A DNA stretch of 64,000 bases from Sycobia sp. Sy_11 (Eukaryota > Arthropoda > Insecta > Hymenoptera > Epichrysomallidae): contig JACCIC010000212.1 in the NCBI GenBank assembly GCA_018907035.1, positions 434,001 to 498,000 of the forward strand, given 5' to 3'. A model generated the notes under the pieces. That model was not told where the DNA came from and made no database searches. It was given only the letters and a program-made list of their open reading frames with translations. Both the position numbers and the translations under genes were made by a program. Positions 26,501 to 39,345 of the stretch are shown here, piece after piece. The first letter of the stretch is position 1; each line of letters opens with the position of its first letter.

Positions 26501-28960
26501 AAGTCAAGAATGATATGTGGAAATATTAATGGTCTTTTTTGGGAATAGTTTATAATAATAAAACAACGAAATTAGATTGAACAAAAAAAGGAATTCCGGA
26601 AGTCATTAAATTTTTACATTTAATATAATACTAACAAATTATATTTTATAACGAAGTAATTATTATCTTCATTATGTAAAAAATGAATTTTAAAGTATAA
26701 AAATATTTATGTATATACTTCGTTTAATATACATATATTTTGACTTCTGTCTCATATACTGAAATGAAAATATGGTGTAAATTAATTGTTGCATCCATAA
26801 ATTTTCAGAAAAATTTAAAATTAATGTACAACTTTGCTAATAAACTATGCCATATTTTCGACAGACATAATAAATAATTGAACAAAAAATGCAAAAATGC
26901 AAGTGCATCTTAATCTTTTTGATTTTCACCAGCGATAGTAGTATATTCTTAAGTGGATCTTATAATATCCATAAATCAAAAATTTGTCAAATATATACTT
27001 CAACCAGAGATAACCATCATTTAATTACAAAACAAAAGTACCAACGTTAGAAGTGATCATTTAATGATACCACTTTAAGTTACCAGCGAACATTTTAAAT
27101 GAGTATGGCCAAAGAGGTGCTTTCGTGCCTGAAAAGAGGTATTTTAATTACTGAGCTCGATGCAATTCGAGCATGCACCTGGGTTACTGACGTCGTTTTA
27201 GCCATTTGTCTTCTTTCTGGAATTTATTCCTTGCCCCCCCTAGAATGGAACACGGACGCATCTCGAATAGACTGTTAGATCGCGATAGGGAGCGAGATGA
27301 GTCTGTGGAGGAAGAAGATTCTTCGAGATTAGCTTGGAATTGAAGGTATTAGTTGATAACTTTTTTAATTTGGACAGATAATAAATGCAATTCTTTTCTT
27401 TAATGTTTTTGATAATAGACCTGTTCACGTAATGTTTTATTTTGAAAAAAAGATTACTAAATTTACTACGTCCATAAACAGTTCCATAACCATGGAAAGA
27501 CTATTTTTAAAGTTAGCCGATAACTGCAAGGATAGTACACAATGTCATACTAAACAATAGCTTTGAAACGGTTTTACCTGAGCTAATTTTAAACTCGGTA
27601 TGCCTGATTGTTCAGAAAGGACACGCCCACATTTTGTAAAAATTGCTCAATTTTCTTATTATCTAAATCATTGAGTATATAGAAATAATTCTTGAACCTT
27701 ACTTTAGTTTTCGCATAAAAAGGGGACTAGTTCATCACTACTTATAACTGTCTTGTTGAATAACATACATGAGAACTAAATGCGATAATAGAACATATTT
27801 GTATAATGCTAAAAGAAATTTCGAAATTAGCCATACAATGGGAGTTTTGATAATATTTCTAAGTACGAAAATTAAATTTCATACTAAATTAATACTTACT
27901 CGTCCACAGTCCATAGAGCGAAAATTTTACTCTATTCCTCAAGGTACCAATACCGTTGTCGTATAGTTGTAGATTCATTCCGCTCCTAAAAATAATCCCC
28001 CATCTCCATACTGCGCTCTCAATTGCCTACATATTATTCATGCCATATCGAGACAGAGATATTTTCTTATACGATCGTCGAGTGTCTAGCGGGAATTTTA
28101 ATTATTCACGAAAAATTGGATACTGCATAGGGCGCATTATAAATTATGCAACCGCTATTATTCATGCTCACGCGTATCTGCATAAGGGAGACTTTTTGGA
28201 TCCCCCTTCGATTTGGCAGAGCAGCGAGATATTTTATCTATAGCAGTGGACTGGATGAGAAGATGAACGAGGCAAGAGAGCTTCTTTGTCTCGCCACAAT
28301 GGTAATTCGATTGGAGCTCCTCTTTTAACTGATTGAAGAAAATGAATCGTTAAAGGCCGTTGTGCCGTAATAGACGCGATCCTTCTCCTTGTCTGTATCT
28401 CATTCTCCTTTATTCCCTTTTTTTCTGCTCCTCTGCCCTACTGCATCCAGGAATGCCGGGCGAACTTCCTCATGATTATCTTAATTTCAGGTACGGCTCG
28501 GTCGATTTTAAGAAAATTACATTTACATTTGGATTTTGCAGCGGGACGAGTCGAGTTTAATATTAATGACGGATCCGCGTAGCGAGCTTAAGATAGGAAA
28601 TGTATATTTTAAGCTTCGAGCATAGAATTGCGTGAGAGTTCCTAATTGAAGAATAATTACGGATGGTGATTTAAACTTCGTAATTACATGGCGCGTGGAC
28701 GTTTAACACGGCGAACTCATAATATATATATATTCGAATAGTTGGGTGCAGGGGATAAAAATAAGTCTCAGAAATGTAGCGATAATGGACGAAAGCCCAA
28801 CGAAGAGAGCATCTTAGACGGCTGCGGAATCGAATGCATTATTTTCTGAAAAAAAAAAATCAGTTCTTCGCCTTCATTGCATGCGCTACTAATAATGTCA
28901 AATTCACTTTTCTTTCTCTGCAACGCTGATGCGAATAACGGCGATCGGAACAAAAACTAG
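23586..28960. other. Long AT-rich non-coding stretch
   Basis: About 5.4 kb of mostly AT-rich DNA, the longest low-GC stretch in the window. GC is milder at 24900-25260, 25780-25980 and 28330-28560. Frames of 60-95 codons occur on both strands, including 25725-25937 (plus, 70 codons), but none shows a domain. No repeats of note. Confidence 0.7.
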
Positions 28961-29600
28961 TCTTATCTAAATAACCGTAGCCCATCTACGACGGAAAACG
29001 TCTATCGGCCGATCGATGAAGAAAATGCTTTCGTAATCCAGCGATTAATTTCCCAAGACCGGCGGCGGATGCCGCTGCATCAATCCGCCTTAGCTACCCC
29101 GCGAATAAAGCTCGTCCAATAAAGGCCGCCCCCATCCGCCCGGCATTTGTATAAATTAACCGTAGCAGTTCCCCTCCCCCCAAAGGGGTTGCGCTCGCGC
29201 TGGCCGTGCGTCTTCCTTCTCCCCTTCTGCCCGCCTTCCCTTTGGGGCCGTTGCCCCGGCTGTGCGTAGGTGTAAGACAACAGCGGCTCCCGGGACGGCT
29301 GTCCCGAATAATCAAGACTAACAACTTCCATGGCTGATCCTCGTGCGCAGCCGGTCCTCGCGCGCGGCTTCTTCGCTATCAGGATTTATGTAACAATAAC
29401 GTCACTTTGGAGGCGGTGTGCCGGCACGACCGCGGAACAAGATTTCACACACACACACAGACACACACGCGTGCACTAGAGAAGACTTTCTTGCAAGTGC
29501 TTTTATTCGCGTAGGTGTGAACCGTTCTGTAGAACCGTCCGGTCTGAATTTATATAGAGGGCGAAGAGCTGCCGCACCGGTGGTCCTAAGTGATTATAGG
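28961..29600. other. GC-rich block with CA tract
   Basis: CpG-rich DNA, densest at 29050-29370, followed by a CA tract at 29446-29472. Frames of 83 and 76 codons on minus overlap in different phases and are not convincing. Confidence 0.55.
29446..29472. repeat. (CA)n microsatellite
   Basis: CA repeat with one CAGA interruption, ending in ACGCGTG. Confidence 0.93.
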
Positions 29601-30830
29601 TGTCGAATTGAATTGAATGGAGTAGATAGTAATAAATATACAGTGAAATTCTCGGTGTATGATGTTTTATGGGAAACGATGCCGTTTAATCATTTTCTCT
29701 ATATTAATCTTTGAGCTTATTTTAGAATTAGAGCAAATATTAATAGAATGCTGTGGGTATCATCTTGTGTATCAAATAATCACAGCAGATGATCAAGTCT
29801 AACATAAATGTCAATGCCTAGAGAGATTTTCCAATATCACCTTTAAGCTCAATGAATGTCGATTGAAGTTGGGTCTGCACAGATTATGGGCCCAATGCAA
29901 CCGGAAAAGTAAAGTTAAATATAACAGGAGAATTTTACTTCTTACTCTTGCATGATAGTTTAAACAAAAATAAGGAAAGTATCCTATAATAATATATGAT
30001 AATACTTTCTTCTACATATAGCAATTGAAATTAAATTTAAATAGAAAATCTTAATAATTGCAGCGTTCATAAAGTATAGATTTAACTATTCTCTATTATT
30101 TTAGATTTAAGTTGCTTCCTTAAGTTTTCCAAATTACGGAATTTTCCGTATTGAATGGTGCGAAGAGCGCAGAACAATGTAAAGTATTTTTTAAGATTTT
30201 CGGTATTAATAAAATCGCTATCCAATATAATTCTATATTACAATAGACTTACTCTTTAGATTTTTAACATTTCTTTTAAATTATTATTAGTTCAACAGTA
30301 TTAGCATATTAAAACCAATAGAATAATACAGCAATTAAATCTAGTATATTATAAAAGGAACATAATTGTACCGTAAATAATTCTAACAGGATTTTATTTT
30401 AGATTTTTATTTTATTACATATGCTTCGAAAAATCTAAATGAAATTACTTCGAGACCAATTCCCAGAGTCGGGTGTTTACCGTAGAATATTAAAACAAAG
30501 ACAATCAAATTCGTTAAACAGAACATTGTAAGTATATTTAAAGCTTAAATTTTGAAAAAACTCAAAATGAATTCTACGAATTCATTTTCATTAATTATAT
30601 GTCTTTATAATCCTTCAAGATTATTTTGAAGAGAGAAATTTCTCAAAACAGTTTTTTGGCAACATATAAATATTGGATTTTGGAATAGCGCTTTCGGGTT
30701 TCTTGAAAATTTTGCACAAACAAAACTCTATTATCAGTCAGAATCTCATTCGTATTCTTCAATTCAAGATTAAACAAGATTTTCAATTCTTAAATACGCA
30801 TTAAACTAGGCGACGTTATATTCTTAACAC
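29601..30830. other. AT-rich non-coding stretch
   Basis: AT-rich DNA with frequent stop codons in all frames. A perfect 11-bp stem-loop at 30564-30588 is listed separately. No gene seen. Confidence 0.7.
30564..30588. repeat. Perfect 11-bp stem-loop
   Basis: AAAATGAATTC and GAATTCATTTT pair fully across a TAC loop, in AT-rich DNA. Confidence 0.92.
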
Positions 30831-31345
30831 GTTTCATGGATCATTAATGCAAAACGCGCCGGCTTCTGCGCGACAGCGCGCTGTAATTATGCGTGGCTCG
30901 GCGCACCGAAGCATTGGAGAATCCCTCCGGCGCGGATTTCACGGGCGGAGCTGAAAAGTCGAGCGGGGTACGCACGTGCCGGCGTAACGCGCACGACTGC
31001 CGTCGACACGGCTAAACTCCGCGGGAACACGAAGAGCCTCGGAGAAAGGAGGAAGGTGGTTGGGGGTGGGGGAGGGGGCGAGGCGTCGCGATAATGCGCG
31101 CGGCGACGATAATCGCGCGGCGCCCGCGGCTGCCTGATTTAGCTGGCTGCGCCCTCCCCCTCGCCGCCACCATTCCACGTCCCGCGATCGAGCGCGCAAA
31201 CACTTAGCACTGCCTAAACGCGCCGCGAAGAATTCGCGAGAGCGCGTAGGGCGCAATCAGGGCCGATTGTCGAGGCGCAAGTGTTTCCGGTGGGGCGGGC
31301 ATTGTCGCCATTGATTAGACGCGTTGGGGTCCCCTTCAGTCTTGG
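30831..31345. promoter_or_regulatory. Compact CpG-dense island with E-box
   Basis: About 500 bp of strongly CpG-rich DNA between AT-rich flanks, with the E-box CACGTG at 30973-30978 and GCGCGGCG words. Minus-strand frames of 105 and 63 codons overlap in two phases with no domain. It could be a promoter or enhancer; nothing proves it. Confidence 0.25.
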
Positions 31346-32590
31346 TTAAATTCTAAAAATCCGCTGATGAATTGATGGTTTTGCGAGAAAATACAACGGT
31401 ACTCCGCAAATTTTGGGATTTTCATTCTCAGGTGACAGAGTCTAAAAGAAGATTATACGTATGCTCGAATAGAACATGGCATGGGATATCTGTATTAAGG
31501 TTACGATATAATAATGTTAATAATAAAATAGGAATAAATTTGATATTTTCAAAACAATAAATGTAATCTTATTAATCATACAAATATACTAAAATATAAA
31601 ATTTACGAAAAACGTTATTTGATAAAAGAAACCACGTAGAATGTGCATTCACGCCCGATATTCTGCCGCGAAAGTTTTAGAATACTGTTGCGTACATTTG
31701 ATAGTCAATGGTAACATGACTAGAAGATCGGGTGGCTTTAAGCTTTGTATACGGGACCAATAGAATATTTCAAGGGAATCCTTGATTCTATTTTTGGCAA
31801 ATAGCTTTTACGTAGAAATTGGAATTATTAAGAACGTAATTTTTAAATAATTACAGTATTACAGAATTCTTAAAATGCATTCGGTACGTGATTAAAAAAC
31901 ATTAGTTTCTAGAAAACTATATTTCTAGAACCGTTATTTTCTTTTAAAGCGAACGTCTTTCATTAACAAATATTCGAATTTATCGATTGCAAAAACGCAT
32001 ATAATGCATGATGCCTTAGGGTTCTGAATTTTTCATCATGAAAGTTTACTACTTAAATTATGAGTGATTGCTGGGAATCAAATGAGTAAATACTTTTATC
32101 GATCCTATAGTCTTTATACGATTGTATATATATATATATACTATAGTTAAGCTAGTTATAGTATAGTATATAGTTGTACTAGTAGTTATAGTATATAGTT
32201 GTACTGTATAGTATGCTAACATAATAACAGTCAGACTGTCCAAGATAAGTCCCGTAGAGTCTGAAATGGAATTACTATTGAAAAATAAAATAAAGATTTT
32301 TATATCTATGAAAATTAAAATTCATATAATATCTATTTTATGATAGTGAAGGACAACTTGACTGTCCTTCCAACTTAAATTTAAATTTACCTTAAATTTC
32401 TGACCTTTCAAAGAAATGTAATACTGTTAGGCCGATAAAAGTATTTACTATTTTAAGTTAATCTGTTATAATATTAAAAATCCTTTTGTACAAAATTTAG
32501 TAATTTCCTCAAAACTCAAATTCGATCATTTACACGAATATTGCTTTAAAATATTATTATTGAACACGTCTAATTTTTCCACCGCTTGCG
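31346..32590. other. AT-rich non-coding stretch
   Basis: AT-rich DNA with a TA tract and an AT-rich minisatellite at 32125-32215 and an 8-bp stem-loop at 32348-32370 (gaaggaca, tgtccttc). The 62-codon frame at 31372-31560 has no recognisable domain. Confidence 0.7.
32125..32215. repeat. TA tract plus AT-rich minisatellite
   Basis: A short TA repeat (32125-32140) runs into two imperfect copies of a unit of about 23-27 bp containing AGTTATAGTATA and TAGTTGTACT (near 32154-32180 and 32183-32205). Confidence 0.85.
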
Positions 32591-33345
32591 ATCCAAAATC
32601 TCAAGTGGTCCGATGAATCTAAAACGGGCATCGCACATCTAAGCACGCAATAGGTCGCATTGCAGCTACACTATGAGCGGTTCGAGGGTTTCCCGACCAG
32701 CTCCGCCACGACACGCCCGAGCAAAATCCGTTTTCGAGCAAAACCACGCAATTTCAGCCCGAGTGTGTCAGAAGAGCTCGCTATACGCCGCGAAAACTCG
32801 TCACTTGGGCGCCGCGTCGCTCTCGCGCCTGCCGATCGACCCCCAACCCCGACCCCCCGACCGCCACGCACTAAAACGGGACGAGAGACAAGGACGCGGA
32901 GCGCAGAGGAAGGAAGGGCCGGACCGCCACAAGCCCGGCAAACAGAAACATCTGTCCGGGGATATCCGGCCCGGCGAGAATTCGGACGTATACCAGTAAT
33001 CCTCGAGTCGTCCAACTTTCCCCTCGGATCCATGTCCTACCATCCACCTCCCCCCCCCCGCCCTTCGCAACTCTGTATCGAGATAATCTCGAGGCTGCAG
33101 CAAGTTTAGCTTGCGGCGCGCCTTAATCCCGCGCCGGAGTTAAGGTCGCAGCCGAGCGCTCGGGATCTCCCCGGACACGCGACAGTAGTCGCCGGTGCGC
33201 CGTTTCGATCTCTTTTCCGTGACTGGCGACTGTGTCGGCATCTCGTGGCACCGCCTGGCTCGGTCTAGCCAGCTGACGAGTTCCGCGGCCCCTGGATCGT
33301 TTAGAAAACGGATCGGGGCGAGCGGTAATTTAGAAATGTCTAATT
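32591..33345. promoter_or_regulatory. GC/CpG-rich island
   Basis: CpG-rich DNA between AT-rich flanks, with a C10 run at 33050-33059. Four frames of 100-149 codons overlap on both strands, rich in Arg and Pro, as expected from stop-poor composition. Candidate regulatory island; no motif is decisive. Confidence 0.25.
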
Positions 33346-34440
33346 ATTGTAGTTGTCGTGTTGATCGATTTAAAGTTTTTTTAAGATGATTTAAATGGTA
33401 ATCTCGTTTATTTTATGTTCGTGTATTTGTTTACAAGATCCTAAATTTAAAAGTATTGACTACGTAATAATGCTGACAATAAATTAAATTTCCAAAAAAG
33501 TAACAGTGCCTCGAAAATTATACAAGGCAATGGTCAATTATCGCTGGGGAAAAATACGTAAAAATGCAAAACCTCACGAGTCGAATTGAGGTCGTCTTCA
33601 TTTTCCGAAGTTCGTAAAAAAAGAAAATTAAATGTAGACATACCTGCGAGCGCTTAATAACTTACGCAAAATTAACTTGGGACATAATTTCCATTGAAAT
33701 GCTTTAATGTACAAACTTGAGTTAATTGCTTCCCGACGTACTTTATTCGCAGCGGAAGAATCTTTCCAGAAACAGAAGTACTTTCATTTCGCGTAATCTT
33801 TGACTTTACGAAAATTAGTTCCCTCTCTGTCGCCCCCATCGTCCCCCTCAAATTTGCCACTAAAATTCCATTCCGCGATTCTGGAAATGCTTCCATAACG
33901 ATTCCAGGAAGCCGAAACTTTTTGCGAGTCGGCTCGCGCCAAACTTTCGGCGGGGAATCGAGATTACTGGAAGGCGAAGAGACGCTCCTTGTCATAATGA
34001 CGTTCGAATTTTATTAAGATCTTATGAAGTAGCATTTCTTTATAATATAACCAAGTATTTAGATTTATTCGACAGTACTGGCTAACAGTTTGTATTAACT
34101 GCTTTGCTCCCGAAGTTTCTTCCTCTAGACAATTCTCTTTATGTCCCGTGCGATCGGGGGAATATCAATGAAACTGAAATCAATAAAGCCTTCTCTTTTT
34201 CCTTTATAATAATTCCTGCTCGCAACGAACAAATAAATCTCAATATTCGAATACTATTTTTACAATGAACCCTTTGATGTCAGTCCCCCCTGTCCTTATC
34301 TTCCGTCTTTCTTGGGAAATAAATAAATATTTCTCAGTGAGAAGGGATAGAAGAGGATGAAAAACCGAATACGAGTTACCGTCGATATTGCAAGAAAAAG
34401 AGTGGAGAAGAAAGTGAAATAAGAAAAAGTTGGAGTTCCC
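33346..34440. other. Non-coding, intermediate to AT-rich
   Basis: AT-rich to about 33700, intermediate to 34000, then AT-rich. A 107-codon minus frame (33672-33995) lies in DNA without simple repeats, but I recognise no domain and see no splice or start context that supports it. Confidence 0.6.
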
Positions 34441-34460
34441 TAAGTAAAAAAGCCCCGAGC

Positions 34461-34532
34461 GAAAGAGAGACGGAGAGAGAAAGATGAAGAGAGAGAGAGA
34501 GAGAGAAGAAGGGGAGAGAGAGCGAGAGAGAC
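34461..34532. repeat. GA-rich purine tract
   Basis: Imperfect GA repeat with AAG and GGG interruptions. Confidence 0.92.
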
Positions 34533-34660
34533 GCATAAGTCTCTTCATCTCGGCAACGTCGGATCCGAAGGGACTTGCAGTTATTAGCTTCCGCTTTTTC
34601 TGAACACTGCTTCGCCAATATCCCGGCATCGAATAAAGGTTTGTAGATGGAGTGAGATAC

Positions 34661-34666
<6 letters not shown>

Positions 34667-34707
<41 letters not shown>
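34667..34707. repeat. (GA)n microsatellite ending in G8
   Basis: Perfect GA repeat that ends in eight G residues; purine-rich DNA continues to about 34753. Confidence 0.96.
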
Positions 34708-35124
34708 TAGAGAGAGAAAGAATAAGAGAGTGCGAGAGGTAGAAAGAGAACGAGTGGCGCGATAGAGTAAAATCGGTGGGAGCACGGTCACTTGTCTATT
34801 CCGACTCGAGTCTGATGAATTACTCGCCTATTGATACCGGCGCCTTTCTTCCATACCCCCCCCCACTCCCCCCTCGCGACTTTCGCATTCTTATATTCCA
34901 AGGATCGTTCTTCCATTCGCGAGTCGCATATTGAATTCAGCCTCTTTTATCCTTCTTCGCGAGCCACCTTGCATCGACTTGTCTTCTTTTATACGGCCCG
35001 TGTACCGCGACGTTCAGCGAAACATCGTGAAGCTCTTTGTATGTTTTACAATCTCGCGCTATAAGACAAGTCTTTACCTCCCCTGGATCTCCCTTCCATT
35101 ACTCGTAATCGAGCGGCTTTTCAT

Positions 35125-35128
<4 letters not shown>

Positions 35129-35211
<83 letters not shown>
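35129..35211. repeat. Composite (TC)n(TA)n microsatellite
   Basis: About 13 TC units abut about 26 TA units. This is the mirror (reverse-complement) order of the (TA)n(GA)n composite at 46386-46468. A CA tract follows at 35219-35249. Confidence 0.97.
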
Positions 35212-35212
<1 letters not shown>

Positions 35213-35791
35213 CACAAATACGCACACGCACACACGCACACATATACACTACTTACAGGTCCAAAAGTAATAGAAAAGTTATCAAACAGAGTCAAATGCA
35301 TTCGCGATGGACGGAGCAACCGATCATTCCTCGGTACTTAAGGGAACTGGTGCACGATGTAAAGAAGCGGCTTGGCCGAAGGGGGGGGGGGCGTGGGCGG
35401 GGCGAGGAGGGGCAGCCGTGCCCAAGGCTTTTACGATCGCATTACTAAAAGTGCAATTGCTAAGTGCGCCTTTACCACCTGGAGGAGTGCAGGCCCCCAT
35501 CCTATTTACGCTTTCATTTTATTTTTTTCTCTCCTCTCCTTCTTCTTCGTCTTCTTCCTTTTTTTTCTTGCCCGTCGGTTATGTGCGCGTTTATACGCGC
35601 GTTAAACGCACAGTATCGAGGAGCCGAGAAGTGCATAGTAAGAATGCTCTGGAACGAACGTTTTAAGCCCGGCCATTCCGGTCGTGCGCTTACCAAAGGC
35701 CGATGTAAATAGCAATCGACGCGGTAAGCGCGCCCTCGTCTTTGGGCCCGGATTGGAGAATCGACGAAAGAAAAAGAGAGGGGAACGGTTT

Positions 35792-35809
35792 CGTTATAAC
35801 GTTATAACG
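35792..35809. repeat. 18-bp perfect palindrome
   Basis: CGTTATAACGTTATAACG is its own reverse complement and also two and a quarter copies of CGTTATAA. Confidence 0.95.
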
Positions 35810-36399
35810 CACCTTATGGCCTCGGGCACGGACCTTCGATTACGTTTCGAAAACCGCGGGCGCGCCGTTGGCTTGGCAAACAAATTGACCCCCATCCACC
35901 CCGCACCGCCCCCATTCGGCCGCGTCGGCAAACAGAGAAGGTGCGTGCTTTGCTTTCGTCGCAGGCAGGTTGCAGCTGATATTAATATTATCCGAAGGGG
36001 GGTGGGGGAATGTTGCTTCTTCGTTCGGGCGAACATCGGCCGTCGCGATATTGCGCGCGGCAATTCTTTTAACCCCGCGTCCCTCTGGCTCGATCTCGTT
36101 TATATTTGCGCGCGCTAGTTTCTCTTTATTAAGCTCCGCGCTTCGCAGGAATCGATTAAATAGAATCCGAATAAATTTTAGAGCTGGATTGTTGACCGAT
36201 GCCGGTATTGGTGATGTCTCAGTACGTAGTTCGGTACAGATTAATAAATGTTATTTTTTGTTCTGTGGTTTATTTCTGGACGCACGAACTAGACTCTGGC
36301 TTCAAGTATTTTTGCACAGATTCATGCTGAGTTAATACTCAATAACGTGTGTATAATGCAGCTCTACGGCATACAGTGATATTAATGCAAGATAAAATT

Positions 36400-36703
36400 C
36401 AAAAGAGCGTTTTATAAACAATGCATGCCAATTGAAACTCATTGAACGTGAAAGGCAGAGTGATTCCGGGAGCCGGGAGCACCCGCGGTGGTCGGCGCCG
36501 CTGAAAAGTGTTTGGCGGTGGGGCGCTCAAAAATGGAAAGAGCCGGCCGCATCGGCCCCGCCAGCGAAATCGGGCGCCCTGCCGCGCGTGAAAGCATCGC
36601 CCCCGGATCGCCGCGCCGACGCCGCCAGCGTCGGCGAACCCCACCCCCCGGGCGCTTTAAAGCGCGTTCGATCGCGTCGGCATTAATGACCCGCGGAAAG
36701 AGA

Positions 36704-36744
<41 letters not shown>

Positions 36745-37190
36745 CGGGGCGGGCAGGGGAAGCGCAAAATCATTGGATGCTCGCCGATACGCGAAAAAGT
36801 CATTATGGCGCTCGAGCCCCGTAAAATTTATGCGCTGCCGTTTCGGGCGTACGAGGGCGAGGCAGGATGGGGGCGGGTAGCGATTGGTAAATGAAACGCA
36901 CGACGGCTCTATTTTACATCGGGCTCGCGTAACTGCCCTTCCAATCCCCCTCCCCTCCCTGCCCCCTCGCTCGGCCATTTCGAGATCCCTGTCAATTAAG
37001 TGACTTTGTTGCTATAATTAGAGTATATTTTAATGGCGCCGCTTGGAAATATGCAAATATAAGAAGGCTCTCGGGCGCAGCTGGGTTAATTTTGCATGGA
37101 TTTTGTACTCGGGCGTCGGTAAAATTTCGCGGGTAATTCTTATATTGTTTTTGGGGGCAATTTTTGCGATTTATCGAGCGTTATTTACTG
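36400..37190. other. CpG-rich block with GA tract and octamer
   Basis: CpG-rich from 36460 to 36980 with a GA tract at 36708-36738, fading into DNA that carries the POU octamer ATGCAAAT at 37051-37058. Frames of 179 and 81 (minus) and 84 and 84 (plus) codons overlap and are not convincing. Confidence 0.55.
36708..36738. repeat. (GA)n microsatellite
   Basis: Perfect GA repeat inside a CpG-rich block. Confidence 0.96.
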
Positions 37191-39345
37191 GTAAAATGAT
37201 GATAAAAAAAAAACAAAAAAAGGAAAAAATGAATGGGTACAGTGTTGATTAAAACCTGTTAATAGAAAATGAGAAAAATGTAACGTTTAAATAAATGGGC
37301 GTTAAATTTACGATAAATGATAAAACAGTCCGGAAGCATTTCGTGATTCCATAACTTGCACATATGAAAAAATCAGATAAAACGAAGTAATTCATTTAAT
37401 AGAGAATGCTATATACTAAATAACGTTATGATCGATGATTTTTCTGATAAATAATTAATCATTCTGTTCTAAATTTGACCAATTTAAGTAATTAGCTATT
37501 ACTTAAATGGTTTTTAATTAATAAGCAGATGCGATGCTATTTTCAAAGTGCTTGAGTAGTCATTTGCATGCAATATTATAAGATATTCACCATTGGACAT
37601 AGTGTGAACTACTTTTACTAATGTTTATGGAATTAGTTTTAATAATATGAAACTGGCTTTTTGGAGTTTTCAATCTGCAACTAAATCTTCACAAAAAAAT
37701 CGAATAAATAAGAAACTAAATAAAGTAAATTTGGAATTATTCAATTTTTAGAACAATCCTGGATTGTGTTTGGAGTTTTTCTGAACTTTCAATATTGTGA
37801 AAACGTATCCTCGCTTACTTTGTTGCATTAGAGAATTGAAAATATTGTTTTTTTACAGTGAAAAAATTCAGTCAAAAATTATTTAAAGTCTATCTTAAAA
37901 TGTTTTATAAAATAATTTGTCCATACCAAATAATATTTACAATTAAGATTATAGTAAAAGAACGAAAAGTTACAGTATTTTTGTTGCTTTTTCTGTACAA
38001 ATTCAAAATGAACATTATGTTTATTAAATTTAAATGTGAATTTTTTAAATAGACTTATAATATATTTTTCAACAAAATTTTTTAATTTCAGAGCATATTT
38101 GTTTTGGAACTTGAAGACGTACGTGCGATTCTCGGAGTTTCGAAATCGTTTAATTATACAACTTTTACAAAACATGTATTATAAAACAAGAATTATAACG
38201 AAACTGCTACTAGAATTCTTTAGACTTCAATGATATTCCGTTTATAAAATGCTAATCCTATTTCTTGGATTTTTGTTTCTACAGAATTTCTAATACCGAA
38301 ATAAAATTTTAGTGTTAATCATTCAAAAGAAATTACCAAACCCATAAGTTAACGAATTCCTTATACCATTTATAAAAAGTAATTGTGATTTTTTTTGGAT
38401 CGAAAAATATTGCCTTAAAGTCAATCTGATCTACGAAAATAGAACGTTTCAGGAAGTACATTCCTAGTTAGAAGCTTAAATTCCCGTACCCTCGTAGCCA
38501 CCATTTGCACTCAGAGTACCGTGCTTTTTTTTTTATTCAGAAATTGGTTTCTTTGATGGGAAAACTCGCTCCTAAGCACTGCACATGTCTGGAATTTCAG
38601 CCCTTCGCTCTCCATCGGGTAAAATGGGGAAAGATCGATTTTTCACTTTGAGACGAGGCAAGGGCGTACGGATCCAATGGGATTCAATGAGAAACGCGAA
38701 AGAATGAAAGTGAAAATTTCAGGAGACTTCAGGAAGCGTCATGTATGTATATATTTTTCATTAAACTCAAGCGAATATGGCGTTATTGACAAATAAATTC
38801 AGAGCTTTAATAATGTATGTGTTGTTGTTTCAGTGAAATTAGTTGCCAACGTATGCAGAAAAAAAAACAAGAGCCTCCTTATCTTTAAGTTTTGATTATT
38901 ATGGTCAATTTTCTTATTCATAGTTTCCGACTAATAAAAGACCGTAACGAATGATTTTCGACTGAGTACTTTGTCAGTTTGAGAATTCAAACCGACTGTC
39001 GGGATGGCGGATGTTATAATGTGCCTTATTATTGAACTACTCGAGAGAAGGACCGGGAACGCTATCATATGCAAATCAAATTATAATATCAGGGGCAATT
39101 GCGATTCCAAGGATTCATAAATATTATCTTTAATTTTAATTAATTCCCTCGAATTTCCGTTCGTGATATTTTTTTTTAATTAGCATAATATTATATGGAT
39201 TTCGGAAAATCGTTTATATTCAAAAGCATTTAAAATTATTCGAGGAAACTCAATAATATCGCGCGTCAAGATTGAGAAATTTAACGACTTTTTCGTCAAA
39301 CATTGCAATCGAACAAATTTCTAATATCAATCTACTAGGGCGTCT
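37191..39345. other. AT-rich non-coding stretch
   Basis: Strongly AT-rich DNA. A second octamer ATGCAAAT lies at 39068-39075. A splice-acceptor-like site at 38089-38091 is followed by 30 open codons to TAA at 38182-38184, which is unremarkable by chance. Confidence 0.7.

Larger units (their letters stand above)
34801..36130. other. GC-rich block around a composite microsatellite
   Basis: GC-rich DNA interrupted at 35129-35249 by TC, TA and CA tracts. C9 (34856-34864) and G11 (35381-35391) runs and an 18-bp palindrome at 35792-35809 are present. Overlapping frames of 77-144 codons show no domain. Confidence 0.6.

Noticed and set aside
32227..32370. Possible MITE between repeated GACTGTCC words
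   Set aside because: The two words are in direct, not inverted, orientation and no terminal inverted repeats or target duplication could be found.
34240..34791. 183-codon minus-strand frame
   Set aside because: Most of it is translated purine tract (Ser-Leu runs).
36439..36978. 179-codon minus-strand frame
   Set aside because: Ser-Leu run from the GA tract and Arg/Gly/Pro-rich remainder in CpG-rich DNA; no domain.
38089..38184. Splice-acceptor-like site followed by 30 open codons
   Set aside because: A 30-codon frame after a T-rich AG is expected many times by chance in AT-rich DNA; no domain.
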